Source: Oreohelix idahoensis (lineage: Eukaryota; Mollusca; Gastropoda; Stylommatophora; Oreohelicidae). From it: a DNA stretch of 64,000 nt. The position numbers and the translations under genes are program-made. The DNA lies in NCBI GenBank assembly GCA_024509875.1, contig JAMPIV010019075.1, positions 1 through 64,000 on the forward strand, written 5' to 3'. Under the pieces are notes generated by a model. It ran no database searches, was not told where the DNA came from, and saw only the letters and a list, made by a program, of their open reading frames with translations. Of this stretch, positions 22,480 through 34,004 are shown in pieces. Each line of letters begins with the position of its first letter. Positions within the stretch are counted from its first letter, which is position 1.

Positions 22480-23425
22480 ATTATGGGAATGTATGTGTGT
22501 GTGTGTTTTTTTGTGTTTCCTTTGTTCTAAAATGGTAGAAGGTAATATTAGTTTGTTTATGAGTATGTACGTATACATACTTATTTCCATTTTTGGAAAC
22601 TGAGTTAGCTTGGGCAAATTTGCAAAGTGATTACATGATTCATATTGGGCATTGTTATTGGCCATGAAATCCCCTGAAGCAGTGATCATTACATGTTCTT
22701 GCTCGTCATCTCTGATCTGACAGAGGTGTATATTATTTTAGCAGATATGTTGCAGATCTCCACTTCTAAAGTTTATTTCTTCATAATGCAACATTTTTTT
22801 TTCTCAAATCTAGGAAAACCATGTTCTGTTACCTCCAGGACAATGTTCTGTAATGCCCAGGCCAAAACGTCCCTAACCAAATTTGATCTGCCTAGTTATA
22901 GGTCAAAGCACTTAACTTTGAACTGACTTGGAAATACTGATAGGCAGAGTGCCCCTAATGTTAATTAAAATCATTAATATTTTGACCAAAATTTGATTTC
23001 TGTTAAATCTTATCGGCTTACCAGTCTGTCATTACAGCACACAATAATTAAGAGATGGGCAGACAGAAATGTGGCCTAAATACTTTAGCCAGTCAATAGA
23101 TACAACTACTTAGAATAAAATATATAAAACCATGAAAGCTGTCACGAGTTTATAAAAACATTTTTTAATCAGTGATTTTATAAATTTTCAACATTTAACT
23201 ATATTAAGAAAAGACACATTTAACAAAATAAGAAAAATGGATATGAACTTAATTACATCCATCATTTACAAACAAACACTGCAAGGTGTACATACTTTCC
23301 CCCATATATACCATCTTGGCAGATCTATTTATGAGTGTGCATATGTGTATTTTATTTCGCTATATGGCTATGTTAACACAAATAAAATAAATCTTATTTA
23401 TATTTCCTAAAACTAAATGGACTAA
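22480..23425. other. Non-coding, AT-rich
   Basis: No coding, RNA or repeat family recognised, apart from a short (TG)n at about 22495-22503. It lies 3' of the CSTF2 stop codon on the minus strand and may include flanking or 3' untranslated sequence. No clear minus-strand AATAAA was identified close to the stop. Confidence 0.3.
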
Positions 23426-23435
23426 CTATATTTCA

Positions 23436-23679
23436 CGTGCCCTGTGTTGTTCTCGGGGGTCTCTGAAGAGACAAAGAAATAACAGGAAGACCACACCCTC
23501 AGGCATGTCGTACAAGGCGACTAAGATGAGGTTGTGTGCTGGGGTTGGCAACCTCATCATGTAAAACAAATTGTCACATAAACCACTACTACAAGAGCAC
23601 GTGAATGCTTGATGCAGGCTTCCTGCAAGGAAACCTGCTAAAGTGGTGGCCCCAAGCTCTGTAAGGAGTGCAGATGATG
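23436..23679 (+). mobile_element. SINE-3, ATGATG-tailed short retroposon
   Basis: A 244-bp repeat flanked by ATATTTCA (23428-23435 and 23680-23687). Hallmarks are GGTCTCTGAAGAG, GGCATGTCGTACAAGGCGAC, GGTTGGCAACCTCATCATG and an end in GATGATG. Related copies: 49262-49505 (+), 25200-25425 (-), 31263-31500 (-) and 42281-42530 (-). No obvious tRNA boxes, so its head is of unknown origin. Confidence 0.75.
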
Positions 23680-23714
23680 ATATTTCAAATACATAGATCT
23701 CAACAAAGTTTTCT

Positions 23715-23960
23715 TCTTCACCTTTTAGCTCTCACGGAGCATAGGCCTTCAACAAACTTATACCAAGTCTTCCTACCCATTGCCATCAGGTCAAGGTCTT
23801 TCCATGCCTTCTTCGTCCCATTCATGTCTGTCTCCAGTTCTCTTTTCCATGTGTTCTTTGGTCTATCTCTACCTCTCTCACCTCGAGGATTCCAGAGTAA
23901 GGACGGACTATCTGGTAAAGCTAACAATAGGTTTTTCTCAATGTGAGACCTATCCATCTC
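23715..23960 (-). mobile_element. LINE-B 3' fragment
   Basis: Minus frame reads WNPRGERGRDRPKNTWKREL, then TKKAWKDLDLMAMGRKTWYK, the C-terminus of LINE-B. Strongly 5'-truncated. Confidence 0.75.
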
Positions 23961-24399
23961 CAGCGTTACCCTTGTTACTGGGGCTTGAAGGGGGAGTAAA
24001 GAATAGTAACATTGTGACCTACCACGTATGTTGTAAAAGGTGACTAAGGAAGGTTGAGCATGGGGTCAATTACCTATTCCTGTAGAAATGTAAAACTACG
24101 AAAAATTAAACAAACAATGTTTAGGATGTTTACAATGATATTAACTATCCTTCTACTCTCTGCAGCACTTCTCATATTTCTCAAAACAAATAAACACAGA
24201 CTTCTCCCACAGAGAAGATCTTTTTCCTTAACAAACTCAGAATGAAAGCAAATCCCAGTTTTCAGCACACAACACCGGCTTAGAGCCTTCAAGAATAACT
24301 GAATTTAATATTCATGACACACGACATGTATTACAACATCTCTTAATTCTACAAGAACAAAATGCAGATTAACTAAGTGGTAATCTAAATATGATCAAA

Positions 24400-24510
24400 T
24401 TATCCACTTTTTATCTGTTCCTTGAGGATGAGAATGCTTTGGCGCTGTTCTGGTGGAAGCAATGCAATCTGTTCATCTGTCAGCTGCAACACTTGCATGA
24501 TCAATGCCGC
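24400..24510 (-). CDS. CSTF2: CSTF2 last coding exon (C-terminal domain and stop)
   Basis: Minus strand. Acceptor TATTCAG at 24511-24517, then AALIMQVLQLTDEQIALLPP, continuing EQRQSILILKEQIKSG and a TAA at 24402-24400. This is the conserved C-terminal domain of CstF-64, a small helical bundle that in known homologues binds Pcf11 and symplekin-type partners. 36 codons plus stop, phase 0. The end after KEQI is a little shorter and different from vertebrate CSTF2. Confidence 0.92.
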   Translation of the reverse strand, partial: AALIMQVLQLTDEQIALLPPEQRQSILILKEQIKSG

Positions 24511-24562
24511 CTGAATATTGACAGAAATAAGAAAAACTTACTTCACTTCTCAAACATTTCTA

Positions 24563-24800
24563 AGGTTCCTTAGATGAAATGATCCTACTTGGATAACTGT
24601 GGCAATTTTAGAGCTAATACATGCTTACCAAGCTCCAACCCTCGCGGAAAGAGCACTTTAATTAGTTCAAAACCAATTGTCTTTGCCCTTTGCGGGGTGC
24701 AGTGTTCTCACTGGTGACTCTGGATAACTTTGTGCTGATCGCATGGCCTCACATGCCGACGATGCTCCTTTCAAATGTCTGCCCTTCAACTGCTTCACAG
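24563..24800 (+). pseudogene. 18S rRNA gene fragment in last CSTF2 intron
   Basis: Matches the 5' domain of eukaryotic 18S rRNA (roughly positions 110-350). It contains GGTTCCTTAGATGA, CCTACTTGGATAACTGTGGC, TTTAGAGCTAATACATGC, CCCTCGCGGAAAGAGC, TTAGTTCAAAACCAAT, GTGACTCTGGATAACTTTGT, and TTTCAAATGTCTGCCCTTC. The variable part (AAGCTCCAACCCTCGCGGAAAGAGC) is of lophotrochozoan type. It starts and ends abruptly and has several substitutions, so it is an integrated fragment, not a working rDNA copy. No target duplication was recognised. Confidence 0.9.
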
Positions 24801-24974
24801 GGCTGTGTGTGGTTTCCCCGGAAAGGGGGCCTCCCAGTAGGGGCTATGAGGCAGAGTTGCATGTCAGCTCAAATGACGTGCACTAGCGCAGTCATCTCAC
24901 TGCACTATTGTAAGGACATGAGGTAAAGCATATATGTAGGCGTGGGGTGGCAGGGAAAGAAAACCTGTAAAAAC

Positions 24975-25040
24975 TGCGTGGTGAAATCAGATGTGTCGGG
25001 CCGAAAGGCACAGATATCGCAGCTCAGCTTTAAACTATGA
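24975..25040 (+). mobile_element. SINE-2 fragment
   Basis: Short match to SINE-2: AAATCAGATGTGTCGGGCCG, AAAGGCACAGATATCGCAGC. Both ends are missing. Confidence 0.6.
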
Positions 25041-25199
25041 CACAGCGTACATACTGCTCAAAAAAAAAAAGGCCAGCATGTAAGAGTGAGATATGGTCGA
25101 GCAAAGGCAAAATACAATTTCAAAATATTAAATAAGAGATACCACCAACAATTAGTAAAATTTAATACAAGAACAGGAGAAAACAATGTGTCACCTGTT

Positions 25200-25425
25200 T
25201 TATCATCATTCTCCTTACGGAGCATGGAGCCATCAATGCAGCTGGCCCCTAGTAAAGCTTTAGGAAAAAAGCACTACCTGTGGTTTCTGTATAAATTTTT
25301 TTTTTTGGAGGAGGTTGTCAGCCTCATGCAAACCTGACACTAGTTGCATCTTACAACACGCTTGATGGAGCTGTTATTTTCTTTCTTTCCCCAGAGACCC
25401 TCTAGAAACCACACATGGCTTTGCG
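25200..25425 (-). mobile_element. SINE-3 copy
   Basis: Reverse orientation copy: TATCATCATTCTCCTTACGG at the tail side, AGCATGGAGCCATC, GCAGCTGGCCCC, GTTGTCAGCCTCATG, and CCCAGAGACCCTC at the head side. A T-run interrupts it at about 25300. Confidence 0.65.
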
Positions 25426-25578
25426 TTTTATAAATGTGGAAAAGTTACATAGTATTATGTAATATAATGGAAAAGTGAACACAAATGGGCAAATTAGGAA
25501 GTCAGTGTGCAGTAAGTATAGGACATTAAAATGCAGAAAAAGTAAAAGAAATTGACAGATGGAAGGTCAACAATGATA

Positions 25579-25716
<138 letters not shown>

Positions 25717-25784
25717 AAAGGACTAAGATAGCAGAAGAAAAGAGAGAGAGAGACAACATGATAAAGAATGAGAGAGAGAGGCAC

Positions 25785-25853
25785 CTTTTCTTGGTCTTGT
25801 GTGGAAATACCAGCTGCTCCATTGGCTGAAGGACCAGAACCTGCACCAGGAGT
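25785..25853 (-). CDS. CSTF2: CSTF2 penultimate coding exon
   Basis: Minus strand, acceptor CTACAG next to 25854, donor GTGCCT next to 25784. Encodes TPGAGSGPSANGAAGISTQD then QEK, 23 codons in phase 0. The DQEK end joins directly to AALIMQV of the next exon, matching the known D-x-E-K-A-A-L-I-M junction of CstF-64. Confidence 0.88.
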
Positions 25854-26158
25854 CTGTAGACACATTTTACAGATATATATTAACTTATATCTCTGGTGTG
25901 GATTATGATATACATGAAACTTCTGAAAATATTATGTTGAACATTTTATGAACACATTTATTGGAGTATGTAAGCAGAAAAATATTTGTACAAGAGCAGA
26001 AAATTATTCTATAAGTTACTTATTCTATAAGTCACCACAAGTGTTATCAAAATAAGTAAACAGAAAGTTCATAGTAATTCGAACACCTGCTACAGTCTAC
26101 ACTGTGCTAAACCAAGGTTCAGCAAATGTTCCAGTCATTTAGGCGCCAGACTTGAAAT

Positions 26159-26430
26159 TCTTCTGCGTTCGTCCTGAAAAGGACGTTGGTTACGTTGTGT
26201 CGCCGTTTACAGCGAAGCTGCGATATTTCCCCCTTTCGGCTTGACACATCCTATTTCAGCATGGCATTTTTGAGACGGGGCTTGCCTTCCCTCTTCGATC
26301 CCTACTCTCTCGGCCAGACTGCAGTGATGCAGCCTGTTTCCAGGACCATCATTTGGAGGTGGAGTAGGGTCTTGGTTAGCTCTGGTTTGCTGACCCTACT
26401 CCATTCATCACTTTTGCTGCGTCTTCGGTC
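26159..26430 (-). mobile_element. SINE-2 copy
   Basis: A 272-bp reverse copy flanked by the 13-bp duplication CCAGACTTGAAAT (26146-26158 and 26431-26443). Contains the diagnostic CGTCCTGAAAAGGACGTTGG, GCTGCGATAT, ACTGCAGTGATGCAGCCTG and GGTGGAGTAGGGTCTTGG blocks. Other copies: 28618-28890 and 43377-43674. Confidence 0.85.
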
Positions 26431-26454
26431 CCAGACTTGAAATAATCTTGTTTA

Positions 26455-26830
26455 CCTTTCAGCTCCCAGTAGAGCACAGGCCTTCAATTAGTTCATATCA
26501 AACCCTCCTGTCCTGTACCGTTCTGTTTAAGTTCTTTCCATTTCATCTTTACCCTTCTGATGTCTGTCTATAGTTCTCTTATTTATGTGTTTTTTTTTTT
26601 TTTTGGTCTTCCTCTATTTCTGTCACCAACAAGATTTCAGTACAAGGACAGCTTTGCGAAGATATCAGCATCTACTTCAATTTCCACAAATTTTATACTG
26701 CTGTAACAGCTCCTCCAGCCTTCTATATCCTTAATGCAGATTGTCGAGCTGTTTTGTCAAGAGTCCACCTTCTGGTGGTTGATAACGTTGTTTGTCTAAT
26801 CTAATATAATGTTGGTAAAAAGAAGAATGC
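26455..26830 (-). mobile_element. LINE-B relic
   Basis: Degenerate minus-strand LINE-B 3' end: AGAGCACAGGCCTTCAA, TCCTGTCCTGTACCG, TGGTCTTCCTCTATTTC, and near 26745 GAGCTGTTTTGTCAAGAGTC. Internal deletions remove much of the middle. Confidence 0.55.
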
Positions 26831-26834
26831 TGAC

Positions 26835-28070
26835 AAAAGGCATCTATGTTACATTTTAATCTCAAAGAGTTTTATAAGCTGTCCTTCTTGAAGAGCTGTG
26901 TATTTCAAAGAAAATGAACAGATGACTAACAAATAATTTTTTTAAACATGTCAATAAGACCACACACAAAAAAAGTGAAATGCTATAATTCAGTATTTTT
27001 TTTTTTTGGCCAAAAGGTCTTGAAGCTGCTCTGAGATCACTGCGTGAGTGCTGTAGAATTAATTAGCCCCCCAAACTTCCCTTATGAATAGCATACAAAA
27101 TTTATTAACATCACCATCGGTCCCGTGACATTGTCTTCATCTCTGGGTTACTACAGCCGATGACCACTTGAATATCAGCTGCCATGCTACATTTGTCTAT
27201 GGTCAAATAAGGTGCATGGCTACAGTGGCTAATTCTGTCAAGATTCTTATGTTATTCAATAATTTCTACCTCTGTACATACTTCCTTCTTCTGTCCAGGA
27301 CTGTGCAATGAAGGAAAACGTTTAGCAGCCAATGAGATTTATAGCCAGTATGTTTCAGCTTTATTGTTGTAAGGCCCATATATGGCCATGTGGCATTTCT
27401 AAGTAGGTATCAATTCTATACTTTTGTGGTGAGTCCACAGAAATATTCTAAGGATATTCTGAATGCTTGTATTGTTTAAAAAAGAAATTTCTGGCAAGGT
27501 CCTTTTGCACATGTTTTTTCGATGTATTCCATAGCTACAAGCTTCGTCAGCATTTTTTCCATCACTTCTGGTATATTGTCAATCAACCCTGGGAGATGTT
27601 CTTTCAGTCAGGGGCCCTGTCTTTGACTGTGCAAGATCTGGTATATTGGAGGAAGAGTCCTTTTACTATTTTTGTATGCAAAACAGCTTCTCTGAAGTCT
27701 ACCCCTTCCATATCTTTTCAGTCAGTCAGTCATTCTACTGGGTGGTACGTTAGCTTTTCACATTTTTTCTGCCTGTTATAGTTATCTGTGGTTTCTTCTG
27801 TCATTCATGGATTGTAGTTTTGTCATCTTATCTTGTTTATTTCATTTATTGGGGCGGATTTCACTGTTCCATAAATTTTTCTGCCTGGTTGTTCAGTCAA
27901 GGCTGGGTTTTGTAACATTTGACCTGGCAGGGATTCCATATTCCATTGCTGATCTAACTTAAATATTTCATAGCCTCTGTCCCAGGCTGTTCCATTTATT
28001 ATTGATGAATAATGAAATTTCAAGGTAAGTGAAACTCTTTTCTTCTGGCAGCAATAGCCATTCATTCCAT
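26835..28070. other. Intronic sequence, nothing recognised
   Basis: CSTF2 intron. T-run at about 26995-27008. Several short ORFs with no motif. No RNA gene or repeat family identified. Confidence 0.3.
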
Positions 28071-28074
28071 AGGT

Positions 28075-28420
28075 GCAAGTGTCCGTTCCTCCAACTTTGT
28101 CTATGCTGCTGCCTAGACATATGTTTGAGTCCACATCGTTAAGGCATGTTTCTCCAACTGCAATCCCAGCATCCTCTGCCACATTTATTCTCCTAATCTT
28201 TGTCTTTCTTTGATGTATTTTCTGATCCAATTACTATGACCTCTCATCAACTATTCTCGTTATGTCTTGCATCTGGTTATAGTTATGAGATTAAAGACTG
28301 ATGCCAAATGCAAAATCTAGATTGTTGAGCTGTTTTGTCAGTGTCTACAGCTGTAATGAATTCCATTTCTATTGGGTGATGTCCAAATGAACATGTGAAG
28401 GTGAAAATTATGCAAGAATA
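28075..28420 (-). mobile_element. LINE-B relic
   Basis: Minus frames read KIHQRKTKIRRINV, GETCLNDVDSNICLGSSIDK and VGGTDT, the segment after the FADD box of LINE-B. Adjacent sequence (28330-28380) corresponds to the TLTKQLDDLDF region but is broken. Confidence 0.6.
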
Positions 28421-28434
28421 TAGGAGTCTTTTAA

Positions 28435-29415
28435 CCCTCCGGCAGGCGCGTTTCTTTTCTTCGCAAGAGCAGGCACGTGGCGCACACTATATAAAACATC
28501 ATAATCATTACTTTAATCATTAATAGAGTAAAATTAACTACTAATATTTTTAATGTCATAAACCTTTTCACCATGCATTACATTAATAAAATATACTGTA
28601 ATATTAGAACTCTACTTGGGACCCAAAGATGCAGCAATAGAGAATGCAGTCAGGGTCAGCGAACCAGAGCTGACCAAGACCCTACTCCACCTCCACGTGG
28701 TGGTCCTGGAAACAGGCTGCATCACTGCAGTCTGGCTGAGAGAGTAGGGATCGAAGAGGGAAGGCAAACCCATCCCAAAAATTGCTGTGCTGAAGTCGGA
28801 TGTGTCGGCCGAAAGGCGCAGATATCGCAGCTACGGTGTAAACAGACACAACGCAACCAACGTCCTTTTCAGGACGAACGAGGAAGAAAAAGAACTCTAC
28901 TTTATCCAATCTCTTTCTCTGTCAGTAAAAGAAATAGACGATCATTTATAACTTTCGTCACTCATAATGGAAGTGCCAATTTATTTGAGGAACATACTAG
29001 ATAGCCTCTGACCCTGAGACACTTGAGTAAGCGGATAGATAAATCATGAACTAATCACTTTAGTTATTCTCAACATCCGTTACTGCAATTTGACAATTCT
29101 CACATGTATTAGGCTCTTGGTGGCCTTTTGCGGTCTCAAATTTAATTTAAAAACAGAAAATTGAAATGAAAAATATACTTACATCACCGAGCGCGTGGCG
29201 CACTTTATACACCACTAATGACACTCCACGAGTTACGGGACCCTAAATATCTCGTCGCACAACATATAACAACAACAACACAACTGTTCAGAATGAAAGC
29301 TAAGACATGAATAAAGGAATAGCTAAGAGTTCAATGCAGCCAACCGCCAAAAAAAAATCCGTGAAATTTGAATTTAATTTGGTGCACTTTGTTCGCCAAC
29401 GCGCCCGCCGGAGGG
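28435..29415. mobile_element. piggyBac-like MITE with TTAA target sites
   Basis: Bounded by TTAA at 28431-28434 and 29416-29419. The terminal inverted repeats are CCCTCCGGCAGGCGCGTT (left) and, reversed, CCCTCCGGCGGGCGCGTT (right): 18 bp with one mismatch. TTAA duplications and CCC-starting termini are the hallmark of piggyBac. It has no transposase. Excluding the SINE-2 inserted at 28618-28890 and its duplication, the element is about 700 bp. Subterminal GCACGTGGCGCACACT-like and GCGCGTGGCGCACTTT repeats occur near both ends in direct orientation. Confidence 0.82.
28618..28890 (+). mobile_element. SINE-2 copy inside the piggyBac-like MITE
   Basis: 273 bp flanked by the 12-bp duplication AGAACTCTACTT (28606-28617 and 28891-28902). 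Contains GCAGCAATAGAGAATGCAG, CCACCTCCACGTGGTGGTCC, GAAGTCGGATGTGTCGGCCG, AAAGGCGCAGATATCGCAGC and a purine tail. Confidence 0.9.
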
Positions 29416-29419
29416 TTAA

Positions 29420-29920
29420 ATTTGGTTTGAAGACAGACACTTTGCTTAGTTTTGCTCCAACCCCTGTAGTGTATATCATTCTAGCTAGTATTCTGGAACT
29501 GTATCTTTCATCTGTGTGAGAAATGCACATGGGTATTTAAAATGGCTCATTTTCCAGCCTTTGCCTTCAAATTTTCTGGACACTGGTTATTAATTTAGTT
29601 GTTTGGCACTGCTCTCCACGCAGTTATCGTATTCTAGCAATGTTATCAAGACAGGTAATAAGGCTGATAGGGGCTGCTGGTTTTTTCAACTACTCCTCAT
29701 TAGTTAGCAAACCATAAATTCTTAACAGATTTGACCCCGTACCAAATGTGTCTATGTTTTGCTCAAGTGTAGTGACATATCTATTTAAGAAAGATATTTT
29801 AAACTGTGAGGGTTTGAGGAAACATTCTTGTCCATGCCCAAGTGATTGTATATTAAAAGTATCAAAGAATTTCACTTATGTCAAATAAAATATTTAAAAA
29901 AAAAGGTTTTTCACGCAATC
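29420..29920. other. Intronic sequence, nothing recognised
   Basis: CSTF2 intron between the MITE and the 31-bp array. No repeat family or coding signal seen. Confidence 0.3.
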
Positions 29921-29924
29921 AGTG

Positions 29925-31262
29925 ATAAACCTAATGTATCATCACACTGTCAGTGATAAATCTAATGTATCATCATCACACTTCTTCTTCTTCTTCTTCC
30001 GTCCTTAGCCACCGACCGTCAAAGCAGTCAGTGGCCATTACGCCTAGTGGCGTCTTAGGGCAACAGCAGATAGGTTTTCTTTGCCATTGTTTCCCATCAC
30101 GCCTATTGGCGTCTTTAGGGCAATGGCAAATCAATCCATTTGCTGTTGTTTCCGTAATCGAAGTGACTGGCAAACGGGTGATCAGCCCGTTGGTATCATC
30201 ACACTATCAGCAATAAATCAAATGTATCATCACATTATCAGTGATAAATCTAATGTATCATCACATTATCAGTGATAAATCTAATGTATCATCACACTAT
30301 CAGTGATAAATCTAATGAATCACCACACTATCAGTGATAAATCTAATGTATCATCACACTATAAGTGATAAATCTAATGTACCATCACACTATCAGTGAT
30401 AAATCTAATGAATCACCACACTATCAGTGATAAATCTAATGTATCACCACACTATCAGTGATAAATCTAATGTACCATCACACTATAAGTGATAAATCTA
30501 ATGAATCACTACACTATCAGTGATAAATCTAATGTATCATCACACTATAAGTGATAAATCTAATGTACCATCACACTATCAGTGATAAATCTAATGAATC
30601 ACCACACTATCAGTGATAAATCTAATGTATCACCACACTATCAGTGATAAATCTAATGTACCATCACACTATCAGTGATAAATCTAATGTATCACCACAC
30701 TATCAGTGATAAATCTAATGTATCACCACACTATCAGTGATAAATCTAATGTATCACTACACTATCAGTGATAAATCTAATGTATCACCACACTATCAGT
30801 GATAAATCTAATGTACTATCACACTATCAGTGATAAATCTAATGTACCATCACACTATCAGTGATAAATCTAATGTACCATCACACTATCAGTGATAAAT
30901 CTAATTTATCATCACACTATCAGTGATAAATCTAATGTATCACTACACTATCAGTGATAAATCTAATGTACTATCACACTATCAGTGATAAATCTAATGT
31001 ACCATCACACTATCAGTGATAAATCTAATGTACCATCACACTATCAGTGAAAAATCTAATGTATCACTACACTATCAGTGATAAATCTAATGTACTATCA
31101 CACTATCAGTGATAAATCTAATGTACTATCACACTATCAGTGATAAATCTAATGTACTATCACACTATCAGTGATAAATCTAATGTACCATCACACTATC
31201 AGTGATAAATCTAATTTATCATCACACTATCAGTGATAAATCTAATGTATCATCATTATCAG
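29925..31262. repeat. 31-bp minisatellite array
   Basis: Tandem copies of a 31-bp unit (core CACTATCAGTGATAAATCTA, then ATG plus a variable block). About 36 copies. Variation is concentrated in the short linker (TATCATCAC, TACCATCAC, AATCACCAC, TATCACTAC, TACTATCAC), while the core is almost invariant. SINE-1 at 29982-30194 interrupts the left end. Lies in a CSTF2 intron. Confidence 0.95.
29982..30194 (-). mobile_element. SINE-1 copy inserted in the minisatellite
   Basis: 213-bp minus-strand copy with (TTC)n at the left. Flanked by ATCATCACAC (29972-29981 and 30195-30204), though the duplication is hard to separate from the array sequence. Nearly the same length as the copy at 3115-3323. Confidence 0.88.
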
Positions 31263-31500
31263 TTTCCTTTGCGCTCCCTACAGAGCATAGAGCCACACTG
31301 CAGCTGGTCCCCAAAAAGAAGCCTGTGCCAAGCATTCACATGCTCTTACAGCAGTGGTTTCTATGACAACAAGTTTTACACCATAAGGTTGCCAACCCCA
31401 TACACAACCTCATATTAGTCACCTTGTACGACATGCCTGAAGGTGCAGAAGCTCTATTCTTTCTTTGCCTCTTTAGAGACCCTGGCAACTATACGTGACA
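31263..31500 (-). mobile_element. SINE-3 copy
   Basis: Reverse copy: CGCTCCCTACAGAGCATAG, CTGCAGCTGGTCCCC, CATTCACATGCTCTTACAGC, GGTTGCCAACCCCATAC, GTACGACATGCCTGAAGG, TTAGAGACCCTGG. Directly abuts the minisatellite. Confidence 0.75.
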
Positions 31501-31561
31501 AATCCAATATATGTAGGAGTTTAAATTAACCACTTTTCCCCATTTTTCAGCACAGCCTTAC

Positions 31562-31665
31562 CTGACTGCCACCAGGTCTCTGCATCATGCCTGCTCCCTG
31601 CATGCGACCTCCAGGGCCTGGCATGTTATTTGTTTGTGGAAATCTGCGACCGTCACCTACATCAC
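31562..31665 (-). CDS. CSTF2: CSTF2 exon, linker
   Basis: Minus strand, acceptor ACCCAG next to 31666, donor GTAAGG next to 31561. Encodes GDVGDGRRFPQTNNMPGPGG then RMQGAGMMQRPGGSQ, with the first Gly codon split across the junction. Gly/Met/Arg-rich, comparable to the flexible linker of CstF-64. 104 bp, ends in phase 0. Confidence 0.85.
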
Positions 31666-32150
31666 CTGGGTATAATTTAAATAAACTGTTTGAGATGACC
31701 AAAACCCATCACTTAGCATGAACTGACACAACACCAAAACAACTTAAAAACTCAGGACAGAAATAATATTTGCTACAAGATAGAAACATCTGCACCATTC
31801 TGAAACTCATTCTCTCAGCCATGTTGACTCAGTAGTTCTTCCATACTCGTGTCGCTTCTAAAACCAAAGTAATCGTACACAAGAATTCTGTTACATTATT
31901 TCCCTTTATCATTTATCTCCCATATGCACACCAATACCGAAAAATAGCAAAAATCACAAGGAAAAAAACAACAAGTTCAGGCACAAGATCAAAAGAGAAT
32001 ATGTTAAGATGAAAACAGAAACTACAAGACCAAAGTAACACATGTTACACTGAAACAGCATTAGCTACAGGTTTAGACGAAGCAGAAACAATTACAAGAA
32101 ACATATTTTAAATATTAAATACCACTATTCTGTTGTATAAAGGCACAAAC

Positions 32151-32261
32151 CTTGAGGAACACTGGGCCTCATCATCATATCAGGCCGCTGTTGAGCATTT
32201 ACTGCTCCTAGGTTCATACCCATAAAGCCAGGATTCATCGCTCCCATCGAACCAGGCAAAC
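32151..32261 (-). CDS. CSTF2: CSTF2 exon, linker
   Basis: Minus strand, acceptor GATACAG next to 32262, donor GTTTGT next to 32150. Encodes GLPGSMGAMNPGFMGMNLGA then VNAQQRPDMMMRPSVPQ. 111 bp, enters and leaves in phase 1, matching its neighbours. Confidence 0.85.
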
Positions 32262-33074
32262 CTGTATCCGCATACAAAAATGTTTGCAATGTTTTGATTT
32301 TTTTACCAAAGAGCTAAGCAAATAATGCACATAAAAAATAATGGTAAGGACTGTCTTGTGAAGCTATCAGCTGCTCCTTTAAGTGAAGGAGCTACATTGA
32401 AATGCTATTTTCGTTATTAATTCTCAGGATTTCAATGAAAATGCACATACTTAACCTAAATCAATCACAGATACGCATAATGAAAAGTTTGATGGTATTA
32501 CATCATTGGTTGTCATGGAAAAGGCCGCTATATTGGATTTTATTGTTCTATTTCAATTTCCTAAGGCTTTTTTATTTATTAATCTATCATTACCAAATTA
32601 AAATAAAATGTTTATCATTATATTTTAAAACTTTTGTCAGATTGGATTTTTGATACCAAAAGTAGATTTTGAGATATATAATTTTAAAGTTTGTATCTAT
32701 AAATAATCAAAATTTTTTCAAAATTTTACATTATTTGCAATAAATCAAAATGTTGATAAGATATCAAAAATTGGATCTGACAAAAGTTTTTTTTATCCCA
32801 TGGAAAGTATTTGTGCCAAATCTGATACTGATTCACACAAAAAATGCGGACGTTATAAGAACATTAGTAGCGTAAAACAAGGTTCTGAGAAAATCTAGAT
32901 TTTCTTCATAGGAAAAGCATCATTTCTGAAGAAAATACTATTTACAAAATCAAAATATACGTACTTAGAATGTGTTCTGACAAATAATTGTCACAGATTT
33001 AGATTCAGGGAATTATAAATTATACGAGTATAGACTAATCCCAATTTTCATGTTTCTGCTGCTTTGACTTAAAA

Positions 33075-33330
33075 TTGGCTCCTGCTCCTCCCCTTAAGTG
33101 TGTGTCCAATGCAGAAATATCTTTTCTTCACCTCTTCTTCCACTGGTATCTGTCTGGTCCTTTCCATCAATTCCCCATGGGTGATCCTGATACACCTATT
33201 AATAAATATCTCTAACTTTCCATCTGTCACTTTTGTTGTTCTCCATATGTTGGACTTGATTTCCATGTATTTTTCAAAATAGTCAAAGCCCCTCTTATCT
33301 TCTGTATTCTTATTTTGATATTACTGTATA
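33075..33330 (-). mobile_element. LINE-B relic
   Basis: Minus frame reads IKSNIWRTTKVTDGKLEIF, ELMERTRQIPVEEEVKKR and CIGHTLKG, the LINE-B C-terminal region, with lesions. Confidence 0.65.
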
Positions 33331-34004
33331 CAGTAAAACGTTATGTACATATTGCAAAATGTTATGTACATATTGCTGAAATCTAGCCTTTTCACCACAT
33401 AATCACAGCAATTATTTCAGGTGTTTATCACTTTGCCATGTCAATCTTTCCTGTGTGCTTCCCAGGAGCCTCTGAGGAGGCCGCACACACAAAAAAAATT
33501 TGAACCACTGGCCCCACCTGGCATCATGTAAGAAACAACTATACAACTTCAGGTTGAATTTTATAGAATAAACAAATTAATACAGTATGAGTAAAACCTC
33601 AACAAGTGTTGTGATCACGGGAAGTAGTCAGGCACCACAGTAAGTATATAATAAAAATGGGTTACTATGTAGCTGGCAATTATATAATGAACACACATTT
33701 TTTTCATTCTACCCCTGCCAAATATCTTAGTTATACTCCATTCTTTTCACAAGGCTAAACAACAGCATTAGAAATTATGGAAACTTAAGACACACTGCTA
33801 ATGGAAACAGAATGAGACTGGGAGGAGGGAAAAAAAAAAGGGGGGGGGGGAGAAACCTGAATACATCTTACATTAAAAAAGATACTGGTGCTGAAAACTA
33901 TTTTAAAAAAACTATATTTGAAGAAAATATTGCTAACATGTAATCAATCTACTAATGAGAAACATAAATCAAACTCATTGAACAGTTTCAGTAGGTTGAT
34001 TTAC

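Noticed and set aside
29925..31262. CRISPR-like array
   Set aside because: Units are contiguous 31-bp tandem repeats without unique spacers, in a eukaryotic intron.
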